This document shows, one piece after another, positions 1 to 13,300 of a stretch of DNA of 64,000 nucleotides (position 1 is its first letter; every line of letters begins with the position of its first letter). Location of the stretch: NCBI GenBank assembly GCA_013398295.1, contig VZSF01005553.1:385212-449211 (forward strand). Direction: 5' to 3'. The notes under the pieces are model-generated. The model was not told the DNA's origin. It did not search any database and was given only the letters and a program-made list of their open reading frames with translations. Origin of the DNA: Chionis minor (lineage: Eukaryota > Chordata > Aves > Charadriiformes > Chionididae). The position numbers and the translations under genes are program-made.

Positions 1-800
1 AGTATAAATATAACAGAAGATTATTTGCGTAAGCTGCTCAGCTTTTTTGTTTCAAGTGTCTCTTTGGATTCCAGTGGGGAAAAATCAGTTTGTGTCACCC
101 GTCCATAAAAACTAAAACTCCATTTCAGTTGGTATAGAGTGTGCTCATGAGCAGACCATAAGTGGTGGAGTCGGGGATAATGACTACAATCAAGGCCAGC
201 TCTAGCAGCAGCAGAGATACCATGTAGACTAAGTACCTATTTACCTTGGATCCAGTTTACATCTCCTGAAGTCAGTGGCACGTCTTCTCTTACTTCGGTC
301 TTTAACCAGAGAAAAACACTTGAAAAAAATGTTTAGAAAAAATGCAAGAAATTCTCTGCAGCTGAGGTGTACTAGTTTTGGAGTACGTTTTGGAGTTAGG
401 TTACATACATGGCTATAAAGGGAAATGCTGACATCCTCAACTCTAGAAACAATGTGAACTGCTTATTGGAGTTTAATTAAAGAAAAATATTTTACTTACT
501 AGTCTTTGACATGGAGCCACTTGTGGTTGCAATAGCACAATTTTCTCCTTGTGATAAATCCCACATACATTAAGAAGATAAATTCTTTTGTTTTCCTGTA
601 ATTAGGAGTCAACTTTTATAAGAATTCAGGTAAAAACTGTTTCAGATTCCTCTCATTCATCACGATGGTCCCAAATGTGGATCAAACTGAAGCCTGATGC
701 ATTCAAATTGGGTGAAATATTCCCCGGCAAGGTCAAGGCATTAATTTTTAAATGTATGTTCCCCCCCCAAGTCTTGTCCTGTGAGTTGAAGAAATGTGTT

Positions 801-826
801 ATCAATAGTATACATCAATAGTATAC
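801..826. repeat. 13-bp perfect tandem duplication
   Basis: The 13-base unit ATCAATAGTATAC occurs twice without a spacer, followed by a partial third start (ATC). It looks like a simple replication-slippage duplication in AT-rich DNA. No function is inferred. Confidence 0.9.
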
Positions 827-2370
827 ATCCAATGGTACTTTCTATATTATTTATTCTTCAGGAACGGACTTTTAAAAAAATATTTTTAATTACAGATAAG
901 ATTACCCGGTCCGTCTCTGCCTGTATCTAAGACAAATCGGCTGGATTCAAAAGTACATAGGGAATTCAGAAAGATGTCTTTTTTCATCTAAACTTCCCAT
1001 CTTCTGAACAAAATTATAAGGGATATAAAGAAATATATGCTAGGAGCTTAAGCATGTAATAGAGTCAGAATCAATTATTTCTGCCTAGAGAACTGACCTT
1101 TTCTATAGCGGCCAGTGTTTTGTTTTATAAATGTTTGATGAAACACTTAGACCGAGCTATTTTTTAACGAACTAGATAAATGAATATGAGTACACTGTGC
1201 TTGCCTTAGGCTTACTGAGCATTGTTGTCCGTCAGAGCTGCTGTACCTTTTGGGACGCTGGCTGCGGCTGTGAGGAGCGTTGCCAGTGTGAATTTTGTTC
1301 ATGCACCTTGCTATTTGCAGTGAAATGAAATTTTAGAGAAGTCAGTATCATGATTCGTGATACCATACATATATACATGTGTGTATTTATGTGTGTCTGT
1401 GTGTGTATATTTCCATTTGAAAAGCTTAATTCTCGCTTTGTGACTGATTATATAATGAAGGATTTAAAAATCTGTTTCTGTGTGTTTATACTGTATAGGC
1501 CACGCTTCAAGCAATGGCCATTGAAATCTTTCCTCTTGGTTTCTGTCTGCAAGTTAAAATGATTTCCATGATGTGACACTGTCAGCTAGTTTTGTGCTTT
1601 CATGTATTTGCTCAAAAAGAAGCGCACTTTTGATGTTGTTCTACTTATGTCTCATCAAAGGTTTTGTAGCAGCTGCATTTCATGGTTCTCTGCAAAACCA
1701 CCTGGAAAACATCCATCGTCTGAAAGTGATATTCTTAAGAGTGCCTTGCAGACTCAGATTTGCAGGTTGCTGAATGCTGCTAAATTGAAAACGACCTTAT
1801 TTGAAAGGAAATGGATGCCGTCAATCCTTTAAGAATATCAAAAGCTACAGTACAAACAGCTCACAAAATGTAATGGGTGTCTAGAGATCGAGCTGTAAAG
1901 CTGCAGTGCTAGTGTAATCTGTTGAATTTTAGTCATATAGAGTGAGATTTTGCGTATCTCTCTCACAATGATTTTTTTTATTGAATGCCTATTTTAAAAG
2001 TTTACTGAATATGTGATTACCTGTGCTTATTGAAAGAGACAAGACCTATGTTTAATGGAATTGTAGTTAAACACTCCTGTTACCTTCATGTTTTCCCCTA
2101 TCAAGTTGCCAAAGAGAAAACCATATGCATTAATATTTAGATATGCTTTTTCCAAATGCACATACATTTAAAGGATCATTGAAAAAAGACCGTTGCTGCT
2201 GTTCAACAATGGTTAGAAGAGTATTTGAAATACTTTTTTTTTTTTTTTTAAAAAAAGAGAGATAAGGAAAAAATTATGCATGTTCACGATCAAGTTACTC
2301 CTGAAGTCCCACAAGGATCTGCCCGCAGACTTGTGCTGTCCTATATAATTCTGTACATTCCCAAATTATT

Positions 2371-2376
2371 AATAAA
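2371..2376 (+). promoter_or_regulatory. possible polyadenylation signal (AATAAA)
   Basis: A canonical AATAAA hexamer is followed about 40 bases later by a T-rich stretch. The upstream kilobase is AT-rich and could be a 3' UTR, but no coding exon is recognised upstream. Isolated AATAAA hexamers are common by chance in DNA of this composition, so this is only a possibility. Confidence 0.15.
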
Positions 2377-2380
2377 AAGG

Positions 2381-4620
2381 GTAAATGACACATATCCACA
2401 GCAAATTTTGTTTCGTCATTTATTTTAAACAGTGAACACCTAATTTGACTGCAGAGAGTTTGAGAAGGGTTTTTCAGTACTGTATGATGCAGGAATATAA
2501 CAAATTTTCAAAAAGTGCCAGGTAATGTAGAGGGGAAACCCAAATATAATTATGCACAGTGATGTCTAAATTGGCTATTTATTCGGTGGGGGGGGGGAAA
2601 TCTCTGAAGTATTCTGTATGGCTCTCCAAAACTGTCAGCTAAAGGTTTACATTGGATGATTCCAAGTGGCTTTAGAAAATACTCATTTTGATGAAATGTG
2701 TATGCTTTTTTTTTTTTTAACAAATCCATTTTGGAACAAAAGCTTTATTAAAAGTGTTCTCATATTCATCTTGTTCTTTTAAAGTAAATCAGTCAAAGAA
2801 AGTTAAGATACTTAAATATCCAAAATTAACAGAAAATATCCAGTCAAGTGAGAAGCTCCATTGCCTTCTGTTTGTTTTGTTTTATATTAATCTGCTATTC
2901 CTTTCCATCAGTCATTTCTAGTGGCACTTAATGCTGTGATTCATACCATTAATTTATTCAAAGAATTACATAGTATGTAATAATTAACTACTACATGCTG
3001 TAGTATTGGTTTCACTAACTGCTACGTGAAAAGACAGATACCTCCCCACTGATCTGACATCTTTTACTGTTCAGGTGATAGAAGGGAGCCAGATGCTGAC
3101 TGTAATTAATCAGCAGAGGATTGTTGTGTTGATGGAAAGCTCTCAGCTGGCATAAAGCAGACAGAGCTGGCTTCTGCTCCAAACACTTCTGCCTCTCTGA
3201 CAGCAGAAGAGGGACAAAATTTTGATCGGTTAACCCAGCTGATGTGTAATGTCTTATGAAAAACATGTGTTGCTGAGTTGGTGTTGGCTTGCCCACGGAA
3301 CTGTGGAGCTGTATTTCCTTGTTTTTTCATTTGCTGCACTGGTCAGATGAAGAATGGAAGAGATAACATAATGCAAGAAGAATTTGTACTCTACCATTTT
3401 TCTGAGTAATGGTTGTCCAATTAAAAAAAACATTTCTAAAAAGTATTAGGGAGATGTTGAACGGAGTCTTTCAAACTATTTCTCCTGTGAGGTCTACAAA
3501 GATTTGTGAGAATCTCATTAGTCACAAAACATACAATAAAGGAGTACTTCGTTTAAGCATAATGTTTCTTTAAAATAGGCAATTTATTGTTTTGATTTCT
3601 ACACAGAAGAGCAGCTAGTAAGTTGCCCTTCTCTCTGGGTCACCAAAGTAGCACACGTGTTTTTTGTTAAACTGCTTCTCTATTTCTGCATTATAGTACA
3701 TTTTAAGGAAAGGAAGATAAAATCAGATCAGAAAACAGTATGAAAAATCAAATCTTTATTCAAAATATAAAACTAAAACATTTTTGGAGATTTCTCTTAT
3801 TAAAAAAGAAAAAATACGAGTTAAATTCTTTTCTAGTTTTACATCATCTTCTATTCCTTTGAAATCACAGGGGGGAAAAAAAAGAAATCTCAGAAGAAAT
3901 TTCTATTGGGCAGATTAAAATGTATCGTTTATTTCGGGTATGGCTTGTGAAGATTTTAAAATGAGAAATTCTTAGTCTCACAATTGATAGCCAAGAGGCA
4001 GCACTCAAATTGTGGGAAATCGCAGCATAAATAAGAGCTACAGATAATTTTTCTTGCCAGCAGCTCGAGTTACCAGTGTCATTTAGGTCCTGTACTACTT
4101 TGGTGTTTCCACTGGGTGTCTCCACACTACATAGGAACTTCACGCAGTGTTTCTTTTCAAAGCAAATTCGTGGAAGGAGAGCCAATGTGTGAATACTAAA
4201 AAGCATGTTTTGAGTACAGTTCAACAGTAAATTATAGAAAATGGGCGTATCTAAATGAACCCTATCTCCCAGATCTGAAGCCTTGAGTGGCAGCTGACTT
4301 TTCTTCTTCTTTCTACGTTGATCTAACTTTGAGGAATTCCTGTCCCAGTGTAGTATCAAAGTGGAAATGGCTGTCCAATGGAAAGAGAAATTCCAAAATC
4401 GTCTTCCTGTTTTGTTTTGTTTGGTTTGGTTTTTTTTTTTTTTTAAATCCTCTGCACGTTAGTTACAGAACTGTGATTTGGACCCTTCTTTTGAACTAGA
4501 CGTTTGCTAGCACTGTCTAAATTTGTTTCACCTTTGGCTGCAGACAGTCACTCCTATTTCAGGCTGTAATGACAATGACCGATAGCTTTGAAATTAACTA
4601 ACCACCTCGTAATCCCTGGA
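2381..4620. other. AT-rich non-coding stretch
   Basis: Holds a G10 run at 2588-2597 and a T-rich tract at 4409-4444 made of TTTTG and TTTGG units running into a pure T run. The longest ATG-started frame outside the CpG island lies here on the minus strand (3865-4359, 164 codons). It has no recognisable domain and is treated as unsupported. Confidence 0.5.
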
Positions 4621-5160
4621 GCCCGTTTCTGCTGGGGGTGGGTTCGCAGCCACATTCCTACCTGCAGTCACATCCACGTTGCTCTTTAGTGTTCTCCAGA
4701 GCACCATCACAGGGAGACTCTGCTGTGCTGATTTTTGTTCTCTCGGCACCCACGCTGCAAGGCCTTACAGCATCCTCATGCTGGCTACAGATGTGCGCAA
4801 AAGCACCTGCCAGGTTATCCATCCACTTCCCTGCTTTTTGTTTGGGATTACAAAAAGCTGGCGCTGCCATTTTCTGGAGATGTGGTGAAACCAAAGCGCG
4901 TCTGCGGCAGAATACGTGTTGTGATCCCGTTTCTCTTTGGGGTTATCAATAATTCTGACAATCAGAAGAGGTATCATTTCATCATGGTCGCCAAAGACTG
5001 CACAATTCTTACAGACCTTTGAGGCAGGTTTGATCCCAGCACCAGCCCTACCATTTGGATCGCTGTCCATACAATGCATTTCACAGGTTGTGAAATAACT
5101 TCACACCTGCGAGTCCCTCCAGTTATGTGACTAAGGGGGACGCTGGGCCCTGGAAGGTCT
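4621..5160. other. Less AT-rich patch with overlapping open frames
   Basis: This roughly 540-bp patch is less AT-rich and has more CpG than its surroundings. It is free of stop codons for 70-105 codons in several frames on both strands at once. Open frames on opposite strands over the same bases are what a local drop in AT content produces, and none resembles a known family. It could be an old exon, a decayed retrocopy or a conserved non-coding element. Confidence 0.35.
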
Positions 5161-8100
5161 CTTACTGCAATGTCAATCCTAAGTGCACCTTGAGAACTTC
5201 ACCTCTGTATGATTTCTGGGCAAAAGAGCCCATGTGAGATACCAGTATGGCTAAGAAGCTTATGACAAACATCTCCAAAGGAAGTAAAACTTTCTGTGTC
5301 TTGATATCTTCATGTTAATACTGGATGCTTTTTTTTGGGGCGTTTCTTTTCAAGCTGAGCTACACTTGTCTTGGAGCTCATTAAAGAGCTAAGTGGCTGA
5401 AAATCTATGGTGTATGACACACTAAAAGACAGTTTGCGTGGTAGTCTAGGAATGCATGTTCAGTCCTTGACAGCGTAGATTCCTGATGGTTTCTGTGCTT
5501 TCACTTCTACTTGCTATAAATATACAATGGAAAAATGAAAGTGTTAAAAATGTGGAAGTATTTCCTAGGTGCTGCTGCGATGAACTGAATGTGCCAAAGT
5601 GGGTCATAGGTGAGCGTGTAGAATGGGATCTGCTGTTCCATAATCTTACTACTTTCTAGTAATATTAATCATAAATTGCTGGGCTAGTGATATTGTACAT
5701 CCTGACAGGTCAACCAAGTGAGACCAGTGTAAAGAAAAAAAACCCCACAAATGTAAAACCATTGAGATTAAAAAAATTATTAGATCTAGGGTTTCTTTCT
5801 TAGTGTAAAGTGAAACATTTTTGAACTACCTCCGTAGATCTTTCAATTTTGTTTTATACATTTAACTAGCTGTTAAGCAGCTCATAGATGTAGGGGCACA
5901 CCTGGGTGGCAGCCTTGGTTTAACACCTGAGGGCAATCTGTCTTAGGGCTGGTACACCAGGAAGCCCTTGGATGGATATGCAACATTTTGAACTTCTGGT
6001 GCTGAGCAAAGGAGTCTTTCAGTTCAGCAGGAACCATTAGCTTCTTCATTCACGGTCTGTCTCTGCAATTTCATGTTTTAAAAAAATAAAAAAATCTACA
6101 ATGAAAGGGACGTTCGTTCTAAATTCTAAAATGAGCCCCCATAGGAAGAACATCAAATTGCTCATGTAGGCATTTTCCTCATCCCTTACTGACTGGATTT
6201 CATCAGTTTCTTTTCTAATGAAGAGACAATCTACTGCCTATTATCTTCCCTTCAGGGTCTGCCATCTTTCCCCCTCTCTGGTGCGAGTCCAAACCTGAGC
6301 TGACCTAACAGGTGTTGCTGCAGTTCAGTGGAAGTTGCAACTGAGTTTGGATTAAGAAATGGGGACCTCTCTCTTCTACAAGTGTACATCATGTGTTTTT
6401 AATTATATATTTTTGCAAGGATAGTAAAATACAGCTTATAAATCCCTTGCTCAGCTCAAAGTCAATTCTCTATCAATTTGGTTACCTTCTTGCTGCTTTT
6501 GCCATGCAGGCCAGTGCTGTTTCCTTTCATAAACTTTATCAATTAAGAGAGAGAAAACATGGAAGAAAATATGCTTGTTTAAATCAAGACATTTCTCCAT
6601 GCGTTTCAGCAGTGTTCGTACCAAAAGAATTACTGTTGTGTTTCATGAATAGTGTTGTAAGAAAAAGCAGTTTTCTACTAAGCATAGTTATTCGTTTTCC
6701 CCAGGAGAGCACCAAATTACGTTAATTAAAAATATACAGAGAGATGCAACGGGTGGTGCTGTTGTGTACCATTGGGAAGTCTCTAATGATTGGTTCCTGA
6801 GACTTTCTTTTCTCTACGTGCTCTGAATTGGCATGTGCAAGAATAATTATTAGTTTCAGTACAATCTGTCCCAGTGCCCTTTTTAACAGAAATTTCAGGC
6901 TGCGGTGTCTAATTGCTAGATAGATGGATTTATAGTGAGTTATGGTCTATAGGGCGTAACATTCAGTGGATACACCATGCGGGCCTCTACACAGTTCTGC
7001 AGCTGCACGCTTCCAACTTTATTTTTACAGACGATGGACACTGTCATTTGTGGTCTTCCTGAATGAGTCAATAAGGAAACAAAATCTTGCCATTAGTACC
7101 AGCATTTGCTTATAGTTTCTGGCCCTTGTATTCAACTACACTGCAATTAATTGAAGCATATTTTTTTTGCAGATGCTTTTTGTCTATATTCTGTTGGGTA
7201 TCCCACAAGACACATTGAATGAAAAAATTGTCAGTTGTAACCTACCTTGTTAAACTTAATCTCTAATTTAGTTATCTCACCAACAGCGTGTTAGGGCATT
7301 TCATATGCCCAGTATTTTCTAAAAATGTGGAAATACTTCTGAAGAACATTTTTAATTCCCATTTTGCAGAAAGCTGAAGCATAAAACCAGAAAGGTTCAC
7401 TCAGAGTCCACAAAAAGGCTGTCATATAGCTAGAAATAACCTCAGATTTGGACTGTTATGCTCCTGCTTTAGTATTCATAACTGATCCATATCATCTCCT
7501 ATTTGAAATATAAGGGAATCAAGATTTTATCTTCCCCTACTTTTGTTTAAATAGAAAATGTTCCTGCTAATAGAGGATCCTGTACTAAATGCAAATGAGT
7601 GTAAGTTACTGAATCCACAATATGAAGTTTTCTCCTTGTTTGGAATAAATTGCTCCTTTTTGTGCCATGAAGTTAGAATGAGAAAGATGTATTATTTTTA
7701 CTCAGTGCTGATTTTGCTCTTGCAAAATCTCAGGTTCCCATTCCCTCTGCTGAGAAGCGTAGAGCACAGAGGAGAGAGAGACTATAAGTAAGAAACTTTT
7801 TGATTGGATGGTGATTCATCATAGTATGACTACAAGTGTTTTTCTTGTGTTTCACATGTATTATTAAATAGTAATACAAATAATTGTCTTTTTTTTTAAT
7901 TGGATGGAATGTGTTTTCCTGATGCTTAGCAAAAACTGTATCAATGCAACTAATTCAGCTACAGGAAACAATACCTGGATTCAGACAAAGGAATGGTCTT
8001 TTTTATTTATTTTCTTCACATCCCTGATACTTGATTCTGAGTGCTATTTAGAGTACTAGAAAAGATGAAGAAAAAATCCATTTTAGTGTGTGTCCATGCC

Positions 8101-9850
8101 TAAGTGGTATATTTTGGAAAATGATCAAAAGAATGAAATGAATATGCTGTAGGACTCCCTGATATCCGCATCAGAAGGCAGCCTCACGGGAGCTGCTATC
8201 TGGTACTGAAGCACATTGGTTTTAAAGGAATACATACCGATTTAGTCTACGAGGTGTTTTAGCTCATTAACATTTGTTTCTGTGACTGTATCATGGCAAT
8301 CATAAATCATTCTGTCAATATACCCCTTGCCTGGGTTGTTAAAATTTGAGACATTTATCCCTAAGAGCCCACACGTATAAAGAAATACTGTCCATTTCCA
8401 TTCAAGAAAGGACACTTTCAAAAGTAAATGTGGACGCACGCGGACTTGTCTGCCTTTCAGTGTTTGCTCTTTTCTCAAGGCAAATAGACGATCTGGGTTT
8501 GAATTCCACAGTCCTAATGCTATTAAGCTTCTCAAATTAGTCCACTTCTAATATTCTCTGCTTTTGACCTTGCCTCTTCTTACCATGAGTACGACCAACA
8601 ATGAACATATATTATGCATAGAAAAATGTCACCAACATGTAGTGCGTTAAATTAATTTTAGTTTTAATAAATACACCCAATCATTTTTAATATAAGCAAG
8701 GCTGTGATTTGATGCAGAGGAAGTATAAAATAAGAGACAAGGAAAGGTCCTTCAGTTGTGAAATTGGTACAGGACTAATGAGTACGTCTGGTAAAGTCTA
8801 GTTCTAGCATTTCAAAGGACTAGTGGTCCACAGGAATGTGTTGGGATTAAGATGTGTACCACAACATGAAACATTGCTGTGCAACATGTGTTAAAAATAT
8901 GCTTCAAAGAAAATCTCTGCAGTGTGATTTCATTAAATTCATAATAGACATTCACACAGCTTCCTGATTGTAACTAATTAGCCAACACAGAGCCCAAGCA
9001 AATGCTTACTAAAGCCAAGGAGAACTGTGCCATATATGCGCACATGCACAGGAAATACGTGGTACGACCATCTATACTCTGGTGCCAATAGCTTTGCTTC
9101 AGCTCAGAAAATGGCCTTACTAACAAGGCTTTGCATTTAAATATATGTATATACACACAGACATGCACACACATAGGTGGATATATGCATATATACTCAT
9201 GAAAAGAATTCTGCATATAATAATTCTTGCTTGTATTTCACGATTAATATGAAATGCTTGTGTTGCTATTTAAGCAGCTGCTTCCTTGAGTCTTTTTAGT
9301 GTGCTTCCAGATTTTTATAATGTTCACATAAGGTTCTTGAGATTACAGGTGACTGTGGTGTTAGATTTTGAATCTTCAAATGTGAAGTCAGCTGCCAGCT
9401 TTTATTCATTGTTTCCATTTACTCTTTCCTTAATATTTCAGCTTTCTCAGCTGTAGCTTAAACCTGAGAAAGGTTGGTTTGCAACTCCAGCAAGTTCTTC
9501 AACAGCTGCTGCTGGTTAGTCAGCATTTTATAGATGATTGTCATTGTATAGTATGGCAGTAAAAGTGCTGTACTGAGAGTAATGCCATATATATTTAATA
9601 AACGTAGAACTTTTGCAAGCAACATAAACCTTAAAATGCTTCCTAAAATAAAGAGCTTTCTGAATGTCTTTTCATCTGTTATGCCTACCAAAGATATGCA
9701 TAACATTTTCTGAAGCTTCTTTCAGAAATTTCCGTAGTCAACAGCCATAACCATAATGGTTTCCAGTCCTGCTTTGCTGGGTGTGGGAGCTGCTCTGTGT
9801 TGGGATGCGAATGCTTTCGTTTGCAGCTTTTATCACGGGGAAGGGTTTTA
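5161..9850. other. AT-rich non-coding stretch
   Basis: No recognised gene, RNA or mobile element. The only obvious local structure is an alternating purine-pyrimidine (TA/CA) tract at about 9139-9196, a sequence type able to adopt Z-DNA. Open frames are short and not protein-like. Confidence 0.5.
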
Positions 9851-9929
9851 TTTTATGAGAAGGTTACGTGTGTGGTGCTTTTGCAATGAGCTGTGAGAGT
9901 AACTCTAGAATTTCTCTAATGGAGCGTGC

Positions 9930-10320
9930 CCCAACCTTAGGATCAGAACTGACACCGCCTTGGCCCCGGTCCTCAGCTGCACTGCAGGCTCGTCGCGCCG
10001 CGCCAGCAGCGCAAGGTGACTCCAAAGCCAGTTTAATTGGCCATGCAGGGATGTGCTCCACAGACGGATTCTCCCTGGGGGCTGTGCAGTGTGTGGCTGG
10101 GCCTTCCTTACGGAACTGCCAAGCTGGCTAGTGCAGCAGCCTTTGGGAACGTCGGCAGCCAGTGTAAATCCGACTGGACTTTGGACAGCTATGATTTATG
10201 TGGAGAGACCAGACCAGGGAGTGTGGAGCCAGCCCTCCCCTCAGCCAGCGTTTGTGCAGGCGTACTTACAGCGTGCTCGTGTGGTACACAGATTGGTTCC
10301 CATGTTTATTGTGTGTGCGT
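9930..10320. other. Local GC- and CpG-elevated patch
   Basis: GC rises sharply compared with both flanks, with a CpG cluster around 9955-10015. Several frames on both strands are open for 60-100 codons because stops are rare in such composition, and none looks like a known protein. It is too short and too weak to call a CpG island. A decayed promoter, a fragment of an old LTR or a conserved element are all possible. Confidence 0.35.
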
Positions 10321-10344
10321 AAGCTATGCTATGTTAAATGCATG

Positions 10345-13300
10345 ATAGCCTCAGTGAAAATTCTAGGAAAAAGAATTTAATCAATGTATTTACGGTTTTT
10401 TGCTGCATGATTATCACTGTGAGAGAAACATCCCAGTCTGTGCGTTGACCTTTGAGGCTATTCATGCCCAGGGTTGTGTACAACCCAGCGGAGAAAGCTC
10501 CTCGTTTTCACTGTAGAGGGTTAACAGGAGGTGAAGAACAAGGGATGTGCAGTTAAGATATTTGCATGAAATTGTTAGGGGAGTTGTGGGAAGCATTTTA
10601 ATTTTATAATTTTTCATAAATTATTCATTTTAAAAATAACATCACAAATTTGAGCACAGCTAAAAGGTACCAGGCTTTACAGTGTATCACTGCTTTTGCA
10701 ATCACCATGGAAAATGTGCCCTTTCAGAGTCTTATGTTTTCTTCAGCCATTTCTTCACTGAGAAAAAGAGTAAAGGGGAAGGAAAGATATTCAGGCATTT
10801 CTTTTTTCTTTCTCCTCCTCCTACCTAGAAAATTATGGCACTGAGTCAGGTGGGTAATTCAGAATAAAAAGAATAGCTTTTGTTTACATTCTTTTATCTA
10901 GTTTTCAGAGCTCTTTTTATATTTCAAAATTATTTTCTCTGGTAGTTCTGAGTGTATATTTTACAGACTGCTCACGCTGCATTTATTGATGATTCAATAC
11001 CATTTATTCTTCTCTGAGAAGGGAGTAATGATTTTTTTTTTTTTTTTAAGGCTCAAATCCTGGCAATAATTGACTTGTTCCTCAACTAAATTTTGAAAAA
11101 TATTCATTAACATAAGGGAGCTCTAGCTTAGAATCCCTTTGTGAGTCTTTACAGCAGAAGCGTGCAAAACCAACAGGGCTACATATCTGTAGAAAAGGCT
11201 ATGTACATGCTGTATATGTCTTAGAAATTGAATAGATGAAGTATCAGAACTGAACGGATTGTTAGCTTCCCCACTACTGGATCAACTCTCTTGAGAACAG
11301 GCACATTACATGTTTGTTTTAGCAGAAAGACCAAGGACTAAGTAGGCACAGAGATGGAGGTGTCCTACGGTAGGTACATCCAGACAATGACTAAGGTGTA
11401 TTGCAGGTCTATGGCTGTTTCCTTATGTTGGACCTGTCCTCTCAAACGTAACTTTAAATTTCCATTGCTGCTCAAAAAGTACTTCAAGTAGCATTTATAT
11501 TATTTTTATATTTTAAAAAACATTTAATATTTAGAAAAAGAAATTTTTTAAAATATTGCATACTTAAAAAAATAAAGCTGTAAGCTGGCTAGAACGTTTG
11601 CTAATCATCAAGTTGTCAGCATTTTACAGTCCTTCTCAAATATTTGAAATAGCCTTCCGACAAGAGATGCAAAGGCAGTCATGAGGTGGAGTTGCACGTC
11701 ATATTTAAAGAAGCAAGTTCAGAAAGAGGGGACTGAGAATAGCCTATTTTATTTGCAAAACACTGTATCTAAAGCTTCAGAGCAAAGTGATGCACATCTT
11801 TGCTCTGTCATTTTATGAAGAGCTCTATGAAAAACTTTATTTCAAAACTCTGTTTCAGCTATGTGTTTGTGACTATATTCTGCAATTTCACAATCTGAAT
11901 GACACACCATGAAAGATTATTTCTGTAATTGCATTCATGGCACTACATCCCGTTGGTATTTCTGCTCTTGCTGTAGTTTTTTAAAGCAGTCTTGTTCTGT
12001 ATGTTTTGTCGGTTGTGTGTGAAAACGTAACATATTACTGGAAATATTGATAATATGTGTTAAACCACATATCTTGTTGACTTGTCTATATTGAATATAG
12101 AGCATCTTTTGCCATTTTATTTTGTTTTCGACTTCTGCCAAAAACAGTTATGTAGAGGTTTCTAGCGTGCATTTACCACGTGCCTTCCTTGATAGTCCAA
12201 TTCCAGAAAAAAACCCCTATCTCCCAGACATAAAATAAATGACGGTCGTTATGGTGCTTAGCATTATGAGAAGATAAAAAAGTCTCCAGTTAAAGTGTAC
12301 CATTCAAACAGCGTGGCTAACGTTTTTCCTCTAATCTCAAATGCTAACTTTAAATTGCAGCAAATAATCAGCAAAACAACGTAATGCCACCTGAAAAATA
12401 TGCCCCTGCCACATTTCCCAGTGGGGGATGCAGCCATGCATGGCCTGTGAAATTAAAGGTATGTCACACACTGGCACCTCAGCTGTGTCATTTCGCCCAT
12501 GCTGGAGCATTGCAGACTTTCGGTGACGTGCCACAGTTGAAAGCCAGCACATGACAAGCTCGTCATTTAACTGAGTGAGCCAGATGCCAGGAAATTCGGC
12601 AGTCTCCACTCACGTTTGGTGTAATCAGTCTCCATGCCATTGTGCTCTCTCAAATGTGGCGTTCTGAAACACCATTTAGGCAGAACAATGATTATCTATA
12701 CTGTAGGTATGCATCTGGAATAAAATATGAAAATAACCCTCTCCCCCACTACCCTACCCCTACATCTGTAAATCATTTAAATATAGCCGTTTATTTCAGG
12801 ACCATACATTTGCCAAGGAAGATCAGAAACCCACATGATGTCCCAAGTGCCAGATTTTGTATCTGGATCTCTGATTTAGATGAATAATGTGTAAAAGTTC
12901 ATGAGGTGTGAAACTGCATATAGATAGCTCCTCACTGGTTTATGCACATGAGGACATTAAGGTTTCTTCCAAGGTCAGTTCAATTTATGCTCACCAAATG
13001 CTATCAGAAATGTCACTTGTCTTCAGAGATAGCAAATGACTAAGCATTTTGTTAATGTTAATTTACTGTCCCACCATGCTCACTTTTGAAACCCCTGTAT
13101 TAAAATACAAAGGATGTGAAGACTCATGCTTTCTTCAAAATGTCATAATGTACTGTTACTGTAATTTAAAAACAAGAACTGCTAGCTACTGTGGCAGTCT
13201 TAATCTTCCACATGCTTAAGAGCAATGAACTAGGTTTAAAATTAAATTTCATTTTAAGGCTGGTTTAAAAAATAATCACAGTGGCTGAAGACATCTCTGC

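Larger units (their letters stand above)
1..2380. other. AT-rich non-coding stretch, no recognised gene
   Basis: No protein-like frame longer than about 75 codons and no recognised domain is seen. Contents: a 13-bp unit duplicated head to tail at 801-826; an alternating purine-pyrimidine TG/TA tract at about 1365-1410; a T16 run directly followed by A7 at 2234-2256; and an AATAAA hexamer at 2371-2376. The last 1 kb reads like intron or 3' UTR sequence, but nothing fixes its strand. A weak minus-strand exon candidate at 500-595 is listed among the findings. Confidence 0.5.

Noticed and set aside
3865..4359. Minus-strand open frame of 164 codons
   Set aside because: No motif, no convincing splice or promoter context, lysine-rich low-complexity start and AT-rich composition. 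An AATAAA on that strand about 110 bp downstream is not enough.
5023..5060. GGTTTGATCCCAGCACC, resembling a tRNA T-arm
   Set aside because: No D-arm, anticodon arm or acceptor stem could be fitted around it.
10266..10362. Minus-strand exon-like segment with good acceptor and donor
   Set aside because: All three frames contain stops. It shows how readily chance splice-site pairs appear here.
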